A DNA stretch of 64,000 bases from Adhaeretor mobilis (GTDB lineage: Bacteria > Planctomycetota > Planctomycetia > Pirellulales > Lacipirellulaceae), in the NCBI RefSeq assembly GCF_007741515.1, contig NZ_CP036263.1, forward strand, positions 5,815,178 through 5,879,177, in the 5' to 3' direction. How positions within the stretch are numbered: position 1 is the first letter of the stretch; each line of letters opens with the position of its first letter. The translations under genes and the position numbers were made by a program. The notes beneath the pieces were generated by a model. That model was not told the origin of the DNA and searched no databases. It saw nothing but the letters and a program-made list of their open reading frames with translations. This document shows positions 26,339-34,557 of the stretch, piece after piece.

Positions 26339-27196
26339 TTTAATTAGTTTCTGTGTGCCGTAACGTCGACTGCGACGGCGGCGGATAATGGCTTGGTTGG
26401 ATGCTTTGCGACGCTCGCGTGTCGATCCGCCCTTGGCACTCTTGCCGCCGGGGCTTACTGGGTGACGGCCACCCTTCGTGCGACCCTCGCCACCACCGTG
26501 CGGATGATCGACAGGGTTCATGGCGGTACCACGAACGTGTGGGCGACGGCCCATCCAGCGACTGCGACCCGCTTTACCGAGCACAATCATCGAGTGATCG
26601 CCATTGCCAGTCGAACCAATGGTGGCGCGACATGCGGAAGGAATACGACGAATTTCGCCACTGGGAAGTGAAATCTGTGCCCAGTCTGCTTCACGAGCCA
26701 TCAGCGTGGCACTGGTGCCAGCTCCGCGACACAGAACGCCGCCGTTGCCCGGGCGAAGCTCAACGCAGTGAATCTCTGTAGCCAGGGGAATCTTCGAAAG
26801 CGGCAAGCAATTGCCCAATTCGGCTGGTGCTTCAGGACCACTGCTGACCTGGTCGCCTGCCTTCAAACCGGCAGGGGCGATAATGTAACGCTTCTCTCCG
26901 TCGGCATAATGCAACAAGGCAATGCGGGCCGAGCGATTGGGATCGTATTGAATGGAATCAACCTTCGCGGAGATACCGTCCTTGTTGCGACGGAAGTCTA
27001 CGACGCGATAACGCTGCTTGTGACCACCACCGCGATGCCGTGAGGTAATCTTGCCCTGGTTATTGCGTCCGCCGGTTTTCGTCTTGGGGCGCAGAAGGCT
27101 CTTCTCTGGCTTGGCCCCAGGAGTCAAGTCCGCGAAGTCGCTCACTGAGGCGCCACGGCGGCCAGGAGTTGTCGGCTTGTATTTTCTAATACCCAT
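26336..27196 (-). CDS. rplB: ribosomal protein uL2
   Basis: 286 residues, slightly above the usual 273-276. Diagnostic [20 protein letters not shown] and, at the peptidyl-transferase side, [20 protein letters not shown] with the conserved histidine. Start [20 protein letters not shown]. Confidence 0.97.
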   Translation of the reverse strand: MGIRKYKPTTPGRRGASVSDFADLTPGAKPEKSLLRPKTKTGGRNNQGKITSRHRGGGHKQRYRVVDFRRNKDGISAKVDSIQYDPNRSARIALLHYADGEKRYIIAPAGLKAGDQVSSGPEAPAELGNCLPLSKIPLATEIHCVELRPGNGGVLCRGAGTSATLMAREADWAQISLPSGEIRRIPSACRATIGSTGNGDHSMIVLGKAGRSRWMGRRPHVRGTAMNPVDHPHGGGEGRTKGGRHPVSPGGKSAKGGSTRERRKASNQAIIRRRRSRRYGTQKLIK

Positions 27197-27271
27197 GATG
27201 GTGTCTTTTTTAAAACTGGGGCTTTTAGCTAATGGCTATTGGCTGTCGGCTTCTTTGTTGGCTCAAACGAC

Positions 27272-27586
27272 TCAGAAGAAGTTGATGCGATGCTCAGGGT
27301 CGAGCGTCACAATAGCTTTCTTCCAATCGGCGGTGCGACCCATGCGGGCACGGGTGCGACGCAACTTGCCTTGGCGGTTCTGCGTGTGAACCTTCAAAAC
27401 CCTTACCTCAAACAGCTCCTCAACCGCTTTACGCACGTCGGCTTTGGTAGCCAAGCGATTCACCTCAAACGCATAAGCGTTGTTGCGAGTCGACTTGTGC
27501 ATTCCCTTTTCGGTGACCAACGGCTTGATGATCACCTGATGGGGCTGCAGTTCAAGGCTGGTTTTTTGGGGGATGTGTCTGGGCAT
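27272..27586 (-). CDS. rplW: ribosomal protein uL23
   Basis: 104 residues, usual length. Diagnostic IIKPLVTEKGMHKSTRNNAY and VRKAVEELFEVRVLKVHTQN. Docking site for trigger factor and SRP at the tunnel exit in other bacteria. Confidence 0.96.
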   Translation of the reverse strand: MPRHIPQKTSLELQPHQVIIKPLVTEKGMHKSTRNNAYAFEVNRLATKADVRKAVEELFEVRVLKVHTQNRQGKLRRTRARMGRTADWKKAIVTLDPEHRINFF

Positions 27587-27627
27587 TGCTAGGGACTTAT
27601 ACTGTGGGCTTTAGGCTGCAGGGGCAA

Positions 27628-28284
27628 CTATTCGGCGACTGCGGTTTCTGCTGGCTTTTTGGCGGCTTTATCTTTGAGTACGTCGAGTGCCTCGGGCGTG
27701 AACAGCAGGCGATCTGCCGAAAGCACGTTCAGGGCGTTCAATTCGTGAGCAGGCGATACCGCCACGCGAGCGATGTTGCGAGCACTCTTGTAAACATTTG
27801 GTGAGTAACCAGCCGTCGTGACCAACACCGAACCTCCGTTGCAATCGAGGGTCTTGATGACGGCGACCATATCCTTGGTTTTTGGTTGCTCGAATTCGAG
27901 CTTGTCGATCAACGTGACTTCCTCGTCGCGAAGCTTGGCGGCAATGGCCATGCGAGTGGCCAACTGGAGCGCTTTGCGAGGGAGCGAGTAGGAATAGTCG
28001 CGATTACGGATGTTATGAATATGCCCACCACCACGCCGAATACCCGAGCGACGCGAACCGGCACGAGCGTTACCCGTGCCCTTCTGACGGTACATTTTCT
28101 TCTTGGCCCCAGCGACTTTGCCGCGGCTTTTGGTTTGGTGCGAACCCTGACGAGCGTTGGCCTGATACATAACCACCGCGTCGTGCAGAAGCTGCTTATT
28201 AATATGCGGAGCAAAGTCAGTCGGCTCGACGTTATAAGTGCCGACCTTCTTACCCTTTGCATCGTGTACGGTTAGTTTGGACAT
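27628..28284 (-). CDS. rplD: ribosomal protein uL4
   Basis: 218 residues, usual length. The tunnel loop GKVAGAKKKMYRQKGTGNAR and SRRSGIRRGGGHIHN are diagnostic. In enterobacteria L4 regulates the S10 operon; nothing here proves this. A Lys/Ala-rich C-terminus (LKDKAAKKPAETAVAE) extends the fold. Confidence 0.96.
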   Translation of the reverse strand: MSKLTVHDAKGKKVGTYNVEPTDFAPHINKQLLHDAVVMYQANARQGSHQTKSRGKVAGAKKKMYRQKGTGNARAGSRRSGIRRGGGHIHNIRNRDYSYSLPRKALQLATRMAIAAKLRDEEVTLIDKLEFEQPKTKDMVAVIKTLDCNGGSVLVTTAGYSPNVYKSARNIARVAVSPAHELNALNVLSADRLLFTPEALDVLKDKAAKKPAETAVAE

Positions 28285-28286
28285 GA

Positions 28287-28387
28287 ATTAGGCTTTAGAC
28301 TTTAGCTGATTAGGCTTTAGGAAACGGGACTAAACATCTTCAAGGCAATTGACTGAACCTACAGCCTAAAGCCTAAATTCCTACAGC
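28287..28387. repeat. AGGCTTTAG inverted arms in the rplC-rplD spacer
   Basis: TTAGGCTTTAGACTTTAGCT (from about 28290) is answered by CAGCCTAAAGCCTAAATTCC near 28362. This spacer holds a TTTAG variant of the repeat found in the other spacers. Confidence 0.65.
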
Positions 28388-28391
28388 CTTA

Positions 28392-29078
28392 TTACATCGT
28401 GTTTGTTTGCTTGACGACTACGTAGCCGCCGTTGGGACCTGGGATGCCGCCGCGGATAATGAGCAAGTTCTGCTCCGAGTCAACCCGAACGACCTTCTGA
28501 TTACGAACGGTGCAGCGAGCGTTGCCATATTGACCGGGCATGCGAATACCCTTGAACAGGCGGCTTGGACTGGCACTACAGCCGGTGCCGCCCATATGGC
28601 GATGACACTTCTTAACACCGTGAGTGGCACGCTGACCAGCAAAGTTGTGGCGTTTCATGGCACCCGAGAAGCCGCGACCCTTACTAGTGGCGACCACATC
28701 GACGCAATCGACCTCAGCAAAGACGTCGACCTTCACTTCGCCGCCGACCTCTAATTCGCCCGCTTCACCGCGGATCTCGCGAACAAAACGCTGGGGCTCA
28801 CAGTCAGGCTTGGGCTGAGATTCGACACCAGCAGCGGCACGCCGCTTGGCACGCTTGCCGTCGAGCTTGGCAACTTGACCACGCTCACTGCGGGAAGCCA
28901 ACCGACGGGGCTTATCGACATAGCCGAGCTGGACGGCTTCATAACCATCGCGGTCGGGAGTGCGGACCCTCAGGACTTTGCACGGGCCAGCGTGAACGAC
29001 CGTCACGGGAACCACTTTCCCGGAGTCATCGTACACCTGCGTCATGCCGACCTTGCGGCCCAAGATACCAATTGCCAT
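28392..29078 (-). CDS. rplC: ribosomal protein uL3
   Basis: 228 residues, usual length. Start at 29078 (MAIGILGRKVGMTQVYDDSG) with AGGA nine bases upstream. Diagnostic GFSGAMKRHNFAGQRATHGV and CSASPSRLFKGIRMPGQYGN in the loop reaching the peptidyl-transferase centre. Confidence 0.97.
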   Translation of the reverse strand: MAIGILGRKVGMTQVYDDSGKVVPVTVVHAGPCKVLRVRTPDRDGYEAVQLGYVDKPRRLASRSERGQVAKLDGKRAKRRAAAGVESQPKPDCEPQRFVREIRGEAGELEVGGEVKVDVFAEVDCVDVVATSKGRGFSGAMKRHNFAGQRATHGVKKCHRHMGGTGCSASPSRLFKGIRMPGQYGNARCTVRNQKVVRVDSEQNLLIIRGGIPGPNGGYVVVKQTNTM

Positions 29079-29241
29079 CGTTGAGTTTCCTGTGGTCGGC
29101 ACGCCCTGCGGGAGAAATCGCCTCTTGTGGCGAAACTTACCCGCGGAACTTCCGCTACATAGATGGAGTTACCCGGTGTGTAAAAATATCGAAAATGTAT
29201 CGAAAACGCCTACCAAAAGGCCCTGTCTTCAAAGTGCCTTA

Positions 29242-29559
29242 TCAGGAAGTCGTCGCTTTGATTTTGATGTCAACGCCCGCTGGCAAGCTCAGTTTATTCA
29301 GAGCCTCGATCGTCTTGGCCGTAGCCTGGACTATATCGATCAGCCGTTTGTGCGTGCGGATTTCAAATTGCTGCCTTGCTTTCTTGTCGACATGCGGGCC
29401 GGAAAGGACCGTGTATCGCTCGATTCGCGTTGGCAGAGGAATGGGGCCGTGAACTTCGGAGTTGGTTCTCTTGGCGGTATCCACGATCTCAGCACAGCTC
29501 AAATCGAGCACCGAGTGATCGTAGGCTTCCATACGGATTCGAATAACGTCTTGCGCCAT
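29242..29559 (-). CDS. rpsJ: ribosomal protein uS10
   Basis: 105 residues, usual length. Diagnostic [20 protein letters not shown] and [20 protein letters not shown]. In complex with NusB the same protein joins antitermination complexes. First gene of the cluster; no tuf gene precedes it here (tuf is at 56318). Confidence 0.97.
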   Translation of the reverse strand: MAQDVIRIRMEAYDHSVLDLSCAEIVDTAKRTNSEVHGPIPLPTRIERYTVLSGPHVDKKARQQFEIRTHKRLIDIVQATAKTIEALNKLSLPAGVDIKIKATTS

Positions 29560-29567
29560 GCTGGCAC

Positions 29568-29596
29568 CTCACTGTGTCGATATCACTGTGTTGATA
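29568..29596 (-). promoter_or_regulatory. tandem 14-base repeat overlapping the rpsJ leader
   Basis: On the minus strand the unit GATATCRACACAGT occurs twice in direct tandem and runs straight into the GAGGT ribosome binding site of rpsJ. About 40 bases further upstream two copies of GTGTTTAYTAA stand 16 bases apart. A regulatory role is inferred only from position. Confidence 0.4.
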
Positions 29597-29599
29597 TCT

Positions 29600-29898
29600 C
29601 AGGACGATCCGGCCCCTAAGCAAAACCCGATTAGTAAACACGAGGTTTAATAAACACAGGTTGCCAGAACCAAACTCTTGAAGTTTCAAAGACCAATACT
29701 GCTTCGACACCGCAATTAGTGCCGAATCGAGGATTCTATGGCGTTTCGGAACTATCGTCAACAGTTGGTGTCGGCGATTTTCACGAATTCTTTCACCATC
29801 ATGCCCCGGAGGCATCAGCGCCCGGATATTCACACCATCTACCCTGGATAGCAAATCCGGACGCTTACGCTGCCGACTCGCTGACTAGAGCCCCAACG
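29600..29898. other. leader and promoter region of the S10 cluster
   Basis: About 300 bases between the ANTAR gene and rpsJ. Apart from the direct repeats just noted I see no gene. Several AT-rich hexamer pairs could serve as promoters, but none is good enough to call. Confidence 0.4.
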
Positions 29899-30486
29899 TC
29901 AGTCACTCATCGCTTCCTGGGCCGTGATGATCGCATTGGCGATATCCACCAGTTTCCGCCTCTTTTCGCTGGCAAGCTTCTGCAGGCGGCGGAAGGCGTC
30001 TCCCTCGTCGAGCTTGCTCTGACTCATGAGAATGCCCTTGGCCCGCTCAATGATTTTACGGTCGGCCAGAGCCTGCCGTAGATCTTGCACCTCCTCGTGA
30101 AGGGCTTCGAACTGCTCGAAGCGGCGTAGCACTAGGTAAATGGTAGGCTGAATATGCTCCGGTTCGATCGGCTCCAGCAAGTAAGCCATTACGTGATCTT
30201 GTATGGCCCGCTCGACGTCCTGCAACGATTCGCTCTGGGTCACTACAATCGCGGGGATCGGTTCTTCCTTGCTGATTTCGATCAGGGCGCTGAGAGCATC
30301 GCCATCGGGCAAATCGACCCCGCTCATGATCAACTCGGGCCGCTTGCGTTGGCACTGCTCCAAGAGACCGGCGTGAGTTCCCACTTGCCCCTGAACTTGG
30401 TAGTCGAGCCCCTCGATGGCTTCGACGAGCGTTTGACGCACCTCCGCATCGGAGTGCGCAACGAGAATCTTCACCGCGTCGGCCAT
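29899..30486 (-). CDS. ANTAR-domain regulator with a degenerate receiver
   Basis: 195 residues. Residues 1-115 have the layout of a response-regulator receiver, but key residues are changed: the phosphoacceptor Asp position (four before LP-Pro60) is Gly56, the first acidic pair reads HSD, and the conserved Lys is Glu105 in LLEPIEP. Residues about 130-190 form an ANTAR domain (LADRKIIERAKGILMSQSKL, with AFRRLQKLASEKRRKLVDIA), which binds paired hairpins in nascent RNA and prevents termination. The start at 30486 has GAGG seven bases upstream. It is codirectional with, and 340 bases upstream of, rpsJ. Activity is presumably not controlled by phosphorylation. Confidence 0.85.
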   Translation of the reverse strand: MADAVKILVAHSDAEVRQTLVEAIEGLDYQVQGQVGTHAGLLEQCQRKRPELIMSGVDLPDGDALSALIEISKEEPIPAIVVTQSESLQDVERAIQDHVMAYLLEPIEPEHIQPTIYLVLRRFEQFEALHEEVQDLRQALADRKIIERAKGILMSQSKLDEGDAFRRLQKLASEKRRKLVDIANAIITAQEAMSD

Positions 30487-30716
30487 ACTTGCCCTCGGAC
30501 TTGTCCGCCTAGACCTGTGCGCCTGAAGTGCGGCGCACAAACACCAAGACCTTGCCAGCCTCCGAGACCCAGCGATCGCGTGTCTCAAACAGCTATCATA
30601 GGCATTTGAGGTCAATGTCCTCAATGACCTGCTGGAATCAAAATGGAGTAGCGTTACCGATACTCGGTGAACGAAGCCGATGATCCGGTTGCGGAAATCA
30701 CTCATGGCTATTCCGC

Positions 30717-30744
30717 TTGACTCTCTTCAGCAGACCGCTAACAT
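30717..30744 (+). promoter_or_regulatory. sigma-70-like promoter of a candidate small RNA
   Basis: TTGACT at 30717-30722, a 16-base spacer and TAACAT at 30739-30744. It is the only promoter-like pair I found facing the terminator at 30799-30851. Prediction by eye. Confidence 0.4.
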
Positions 30745-30750
30745 CAGACA

Positions 30751-30851
30751 TAGAAGCCTCGCCCACGATTGGCCGAGGACTTTAAGACGGTCTACGACAG
30801 CCCGGCTGCGGAGCAATTCCACGCGAATCGCTCCGCAGCTGGGCTTTTTTT
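30751..30851 (+). ncRNA. candidate small RNA of about 100 nt
   Basis: A plus-strand transcription unit is suggested by a promoter-like pair ending at 30744 and a very strong terminator: arms 30799-30814 and 30830-30845 pair over 16 positions with one G-T, followed by a run of seven T. No plus-strand gene lies upstream for more than 20 kb, so the terminator must serve a local RNA. An inner CCTCG/CGAGG hairpin lies at about 30757-30778. No reading frame with a ribosome binding site fits. Confidence 0.45.
30799..30851 (+). terminator. strong intrinsic terminator
   Basis: A 16-bp stem with a 15-base loop followed by T7, oriented on the plus strand only. See the candidate small RNA. Confidence 0.85.
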
Positions 30852-30961
30852 GCGCTCCAATCGAACCATCCACTTGCCAATGCCACTTGCCAATGATGGT
30901 TAAGAAAACGGTGGTAATACAGTTGGGTGGGATGGTGAAGTGTATCCCCTCCTAGAAACCT

Positions 30962-31103
30962 TCTGGTCGCAAGACCAGATGTGGCCGAACCGCGGACGAG
31001 TGAGTGCCGAGACGCACTCGTTTGCGGGGAGGCCACTTTGGCGTGCCGAGTGAGTCGTGTTGTTTCCGCCTGACCCAACATGCTTACCGGCACGTCTTTT
31101 TTT
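30962..31103 (+). ncRNA. structured three-hairpin leader of csbD with an attenuator-like terminator
   Basis: Three hairpins follow each other: 30962-30979 (7-bp stem with a GCAA tetraloop), 31002-31019 (6-bp stem GAGTGC/GCACTC) and 31042-31094 (outer 7-bp stem CGTGCCG/CGGCACG with an inner imperfect stem). The last is followed at once by T7 (31097-31103), and csbD starts 32 bases later. This is the layout of a terminator-controlled leader or of a separate small RNA. It does not match any riboswitch I recognise by eye. Confidence 0.45.
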
Positions 31104-31118
31104 GGTTACTTCGTAACC
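31104..31118 (+). promoter_or_regulatory. small hairpin before the csbD ribosome binding site
   Basis: GGTTAC and GTAACC pair around a 3-base loop, directly after the T-run of the leader terminator and just before CAGGAGC, the ribosome binding site. Confidence 0.4.
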
Positions 31119-31134
31119 TACAGGAGCATCAGCC

Positions 31135-31338
31135 ATGAATTGGGATCAAATCGAAGGTAAGTGGACCGAGCTCAAGGGACACGCCAAAGAGAAGTGGGGC
31201 GAGCTGGCCGATGACGAGCTCGACCAAATCGCCGGCAAGAAGGGTCAGCTTGTTGGCAAGCTACAGCAAAGTGTCGGGCTGGCCAAAGAAGAGGCCGAGA
31301 AGCAAGCCGATGAATTTGCTGCAAAGTGTGACTGTTAG
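31135..31338 (+). CDS. csbD: CsbD family stress protein
   Basis: 67 residues, usual length for the family. The text MNWDQIEGKWTELKGHAKEK and the repeated GKxGQLVGKLQ pattern are typical of CsbD, small hydrophilic proteins induced by general stress in other bacteria; the molecular role is unknown. An AGGAG site precedes the ATG. It has its own terminator and a complex leader, and stands alone. Confidence 0.92.
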   Translation: MNWDQIEGKWTELKGHAKEKWGELADDELDQIAGKKGQLVGKLQQSVGLAKEEAEKQADEFAAKCDC

Positions 31339-31383
31339 TTGTCCTTCACATCGAAGGGCAAGGCAACGACTCTCCGATTGCTT

Positions 31384-31422
31384 GGAGGCGCCGCGCAGGT
31401 AACACGCGTCGCCTCCTTTTTT
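31384..31422 (+). terminator. intrinsic terminator of csbD
   Basis: Arms GGAGGCG (31384-31390) and CGCCTCC (31410-31416), with further GCG pairing inside, followed by T6. Confidence 0.85.
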
Positions 31423-31440
31423 GGAACTCGATAAGTACAA

Positions 31441-32712
31441 CTACCCTCGAGCCAGCGTTTCGCTGAGGATCTCTCGGATCACATCTCGATCCTTCTCGCT
31501 CAAGTGACTAAACGCTTCGGAAGTATCCTCACCGGTGAGAATGGCCTCAAGCCGTGTGTCGATGATCGCGCGTATCGAACTGGGCAGCGCTGCGAACGAC
31601 TCGGAATAAATCAGATAGCTGCACGGATACTTGAAGAGTCGAGTTTGCAAATCGAAGTCACGCAGACTACGGCCCTTGGAATCGCGGGGGCCTAGCTTCG
31701 TGAATTCTGTGACGAAGTTGCTCGTTCCCTTCACGGGTGATTTAAGTTGAAACTCGCCGCTGTAGAGCAGGCACGCCAGTAGTTCTTCAGCGGCGCGATT
31801 GAGCCGGCGCTGCGAGACTTCATGCTGATAGCCGGAGGGCTTCTTGAGAATTTCGTTCCATACCGTGTCGTAGTGGGCAGCTTCGCGCGCTTCGTAGGAG
31901 GCGTTGGTAATCGCATTGTGCATCTGCGATTGGTGCTCCAACAGCATCAACGAAACGATATCGCTATGCGGCGTGAGGTAGGCACCATTACGGATGCGTT
32001 TCTCAATCGTCAACAGATTAGCGTTCTCCTCGGTGTTGATTTTGTCTTGCTCGTCTTTCAGAATTGCGTTACCGCGATGGCGCATCTCACCATGCGTGCC
32101 AGTGACATACCAGCCGCCGAAACGCTCGTCGAACGGCGTGCGGTGGTCGGTGGTTTCTGAGCCCAGCGACAACAGCGCGTGGCCACGGCGGTCGGGGAAC
32201 ACAGAGCGCACCAAATAGCCCGGCACATCGCGAGTGCGGTCGTTGTGGTGGCACGCGAGGCAGGTGCCCTTATCTCGCACGAACTTGGGGCGTTCGACTT
32301 CGCGTTGCTCCAGTGAATAGAACATCGCGCCCTGAACCGGATCGACCACGGAGACTTCCAGAATATCTCCCTGGGGCACATAGCCGATGTACGCATCGTC
32401 GTTGTAGTAAAGTGCCCGGGGTGTATGGGGCGAGATTTGATGCACTTGCAAGCTGGTTTTGGAGAAGACTAACAGTTGGGACTCCTGCGAGATCTCCAAC
32501 TGCTTGAGCACAGCAGGTAGCCAGCCCCATCGCTTATCCCAACTGAGTTTCACCTTGCCAGCGTCGAGCTTTGCTTGCAACTGCGTGACGCCGTCGTTCA
32601 CTTCAGCGGTGCTGTAGTAGATAGGTGCTTCGTCGATGTCGTCGCTGGCATGAACCGTAGGTAACAGCCCTGCTATCACCAGTAGACAGATTATTGAGTG
32701 TAGGTGATTCAT
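31441..32712 (-). CDS. exported protein with a c-type haem motif, unknown function
   Basis: 423 residues with a signal peptide (IICLLVIAGLLPTVHA). A single CxxCH haem-attachment motif, GTCLACHH, is at residues 151-155; no second haem motif is seen. The region after it (PGYLVRSVFPDRRGHALLSL, then FGGWYVTGTHGEMRHRGN) is rich in conserved-looking aromatic and histidine residues. I cannot place it in a named enzyme family. Its location would be periplasmic. Downstream and convergent with csbD; 75 bases from the MscS gene end. Confidence 0.7.
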   Translation of the reverse strand: MNHLHSIICLLVIAGLLPTVHASDDIDEAPIYYSTAEVNDGVTQLQAKLDAGKVKLSWDKRWGWLPAVLKQLEISQESQLLVFSKTSLQVHQISPHTPRALYYNDDAYIGYVPQGDILEVSVVDPVQGAMFYSLEQREVERPKFVRDKGTCLACHHNDRTRDVPGYLVRSVFPDRRGHALLSLGSETTDHRTPFDERFGGWYVTGTHGEMRHRGNAILKDEQDKINTEENANLLTIEKRIRNGAYLTPHSDIVSLMLLEHQSQMHNAITNASYEAREAAHYDTVWNEILKKPSGYQHEVSQRRLNRAAEELLACLLYSGEFQLKSPVKGTSNFVTEFTKLGPRDSKGRSLRDFDLQTRLFKYPCSYLIYSESFAALPSSIRAIIDTRLEAILTGEDTSEAFSHLSEKDRDVIREILSETLARG

Positions 32713-32787
32713 TGGTAAAAAGAATCTCGAGCCGAAGGCATCAGCGTCCCTTTACTTTACGCTCAAGCTCGTGAAATGTCCTGACAC

Positions 32788-33939
32788 TTACGCTTCCGGC
32801 TTGCTAGGTTGGTTCTGCAAAATTGGTAGCGGCTCTTTGAACGTAAGCGTGCGATACGGGAAAGGAATTTCTACGCCAGCGTCGTCGAGGGCTCGCTTCA
32901 CAGCGGCGACCACTTCGTCGCGGCTTTTGCGTTCTGCCACGGGTGTGCTGCCGGCCCACCAGGTGACCTCGTAGTTGATGCTCGACGCGCCGAACTCTTG
33001 AGCGAACACTTGGATTGGCTTTTCGTCGGTCACTGTTTCGCACGACTCGACCGCCTGGGTGATGATGTCGCGGCACTTATCGACATCCTCGTCGTAGGCG
33101 ACGCCCACAATAATCGTGGTGCGGCGAAAGCGCTGGCTGGTCATCACGTAAACGGGATTCTTGAACAACTGGGCGTTGGGTACCACGATCAATTGCCCAT
33201 CGACCTGGCGGATGGTGGTCATGCGAATGGTCGTCTCTTCGACCTTACCTTTGATGCCGTTGCACTCGATAAAGTCGCCCGTCTCGTAGGGAAATCCCCA
33301 CAGGATGAGGATGCCGGCAAAGAAGTTCTCGACGATGTCTTTGAAGGCAAAACCGACGGCAATCGAACTGAGTCCGAGGACCGAGAGCATTGTCGTAATC
33401 TTTAGGCTGGGGAAAATAATGATCGCGGCGATCATCATCCCCGACAGCCAAATGCCGATGTAAACGAATTGACGAATGAGGTCTTTCAGACTGCCGCGGA
33501 TGTGGACGCCCCGCAACACGCGGCGGCACAAACGCTGCCCGATAGCGGCCGCAAACCAGGTGAGCACAACCACAATGAAAGCGAGAATGAAAATCGGCAG
33601 TCGGCCGAGAAAGCTCTCCCACATGCCGTAGACGCTTTTCCAAACCGTGCTGACCGCCTCTTCGAGGTCCTCGGGCGGGTCGGCCATCTTGATTTCTTCT
33701 TCGGGGCTTGGTTCCGCGTTTTCGGGCCCAGAGTTTTCGGACTCAGTGCTGTCTGGCTCTGCGCTGTTTGGCTCAGCGTTTGCGTCAGTATCGTCAGAAG
33801 CGCCGTCCTCTCCAGCGTTGCTGGAATCGTCGGTCGCTTCGGTGTCCTGCTGTTCCGTAGCTTGTTGGCTTGCTGGTGGCGCGGGTGGTTCCGCACTCAC
33901 TTGAGCGATCAGAAGCCAGCACAAAATGAATGCGTGCAC
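32788..33939 (-). CDS. mechanosensitive channel, MscS family
   Basis: 383 residues. A signal peptide (MHAFILCWLLIAQVSA) precedes an acidic, Glu/Asp/Ser/Asn-rich region at about residues 20-85. Three or so membrane segments follow, then the pore helix and MscS core: GLSSIAVGFAFKDIVENFFA and FPYETGDFIECNGIKGKVEE. The beta domain and C-terminal alpha/beta domain complete the fold. It should release solutes on hypo-osmotic shock. The acidic periplasmic region is unusual. Confidence 0.9.
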   Translation of the reverse strand: MHAFILCWLLIAQVSAEPPAPPASQQATEQQDTEATDDSSNAGEDGASDDTDANAEPNSAEPDSTESENSGPENAEPSPEEEIKMADPPEDLEEAVSTVWKSVYGMWESFLGRLPIFILAFIVVVLTWFAAAIGQRLCRRVLRGVHIRGSLKDLIRQFVYIGIWLSGMMIAAIIIFPSLKITTMLSVLGLSSIAVGFAFKDIVENFFAGILILWGFPYETGDFIECNGIKGKVEETTIRMTTIRQVDGQLIVVPNAQLFKNPVYVMTSQRFRRTTIIVGVAYDEDVDKCRDIITQAVESCETVTDEKPIQVFAQEFGASSINYEVTWWAGSTPVAERKSRDEVVAAVKRALDDAGVEIPFPYRTLTFKEPLPILQNQPSKPEA

Positions 33940-34113
33940 GGCGAACCCCCTTCCTCTATCTAAGAGCCTTGGTCTGCCTGACCGCTAACATTAGAACAGC
34001 TTTCATGGGGCAACCGAAGGGCAGGCAACTTGTCGGTCGCACCTGGAACAAGTTAAGTTATAGTCCGTTGGAACGTATCGCTGCTTCTCTCGACTTTCCC
34101 TAAAGGTAACCCA

Positions 34114-34557
34114 GTGGACGAAATGAATCCGTTAACGGTCCGCGCTATGATGCTGGTTTTCTGCATTTGGATGGTCTCGTGCGTTTCTTCTTGCTCAGAG
34201 GTACTGTACTACTTCAACAAGCAAGAAGCGGAAGCCAAGATCACGAAGATCTATGAAGAGACGCATCGAGGTCGGCATATCGGACAGCATATTTCCTATC
34301 GGTTCCAGCATGCTGAAACCGACGAGTTCGAGCGAGGCGGGTTCGTGGTTGATGACGCCGACGCCATCAATTTTGCCGTCGGGCAAACCATCCCCATTGA
34401 ATACCGCGGTAGTTCCCCAGCTCTATCGAGACTCAAGGGGACGAATAATTCCTTCTGGGTAACGATCTTCCTCGTTTCCTCTGTCTTGATGATCGGACTC
34501 GTTGCAGTGATGAGCTACCTGAGCATGCAAGAAGAAAAACGCTCGAGCCGGCGCTGA
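34114..34557 (+). CDS. small membrane protein, DUF3592-like
   Basis: 147 residues with membrane segments at both ends (about 10-30 and 115-135) around a soluble beta-rich domain (RHIGQHISYRFQHAETDEFE, then FAVGQTIPIEYRGSSP). This arrangement fits the DUF3592 family, of unknown function. GTG start at 34114 with AAAGG upstream; an ATG at 34123 is possible. Divergent from the MscS gene. Confidence 0.7.
   Translation: MDEMNPLTVRAMMLVFCIWMVSCVSSCSEVLYYFNKQEAEAKITKIYEETHRGRHIGQHISYRFQHAETDEFERGGFVVDDADAINFAVGQTIPIEYRGSSPALSRLKGTNNSFWVTIFLVSSVLMIGLVAVMSYLSMQEEKRSSRR

Noticed and set aside
30680-30955. 91-codon plus-strand frame in the ANTAR-csbD spacer
   Set aside because: It runs straight through a strong intrinsic terminator and has no ribosome binding site; a non-coding RNA explains the region better.
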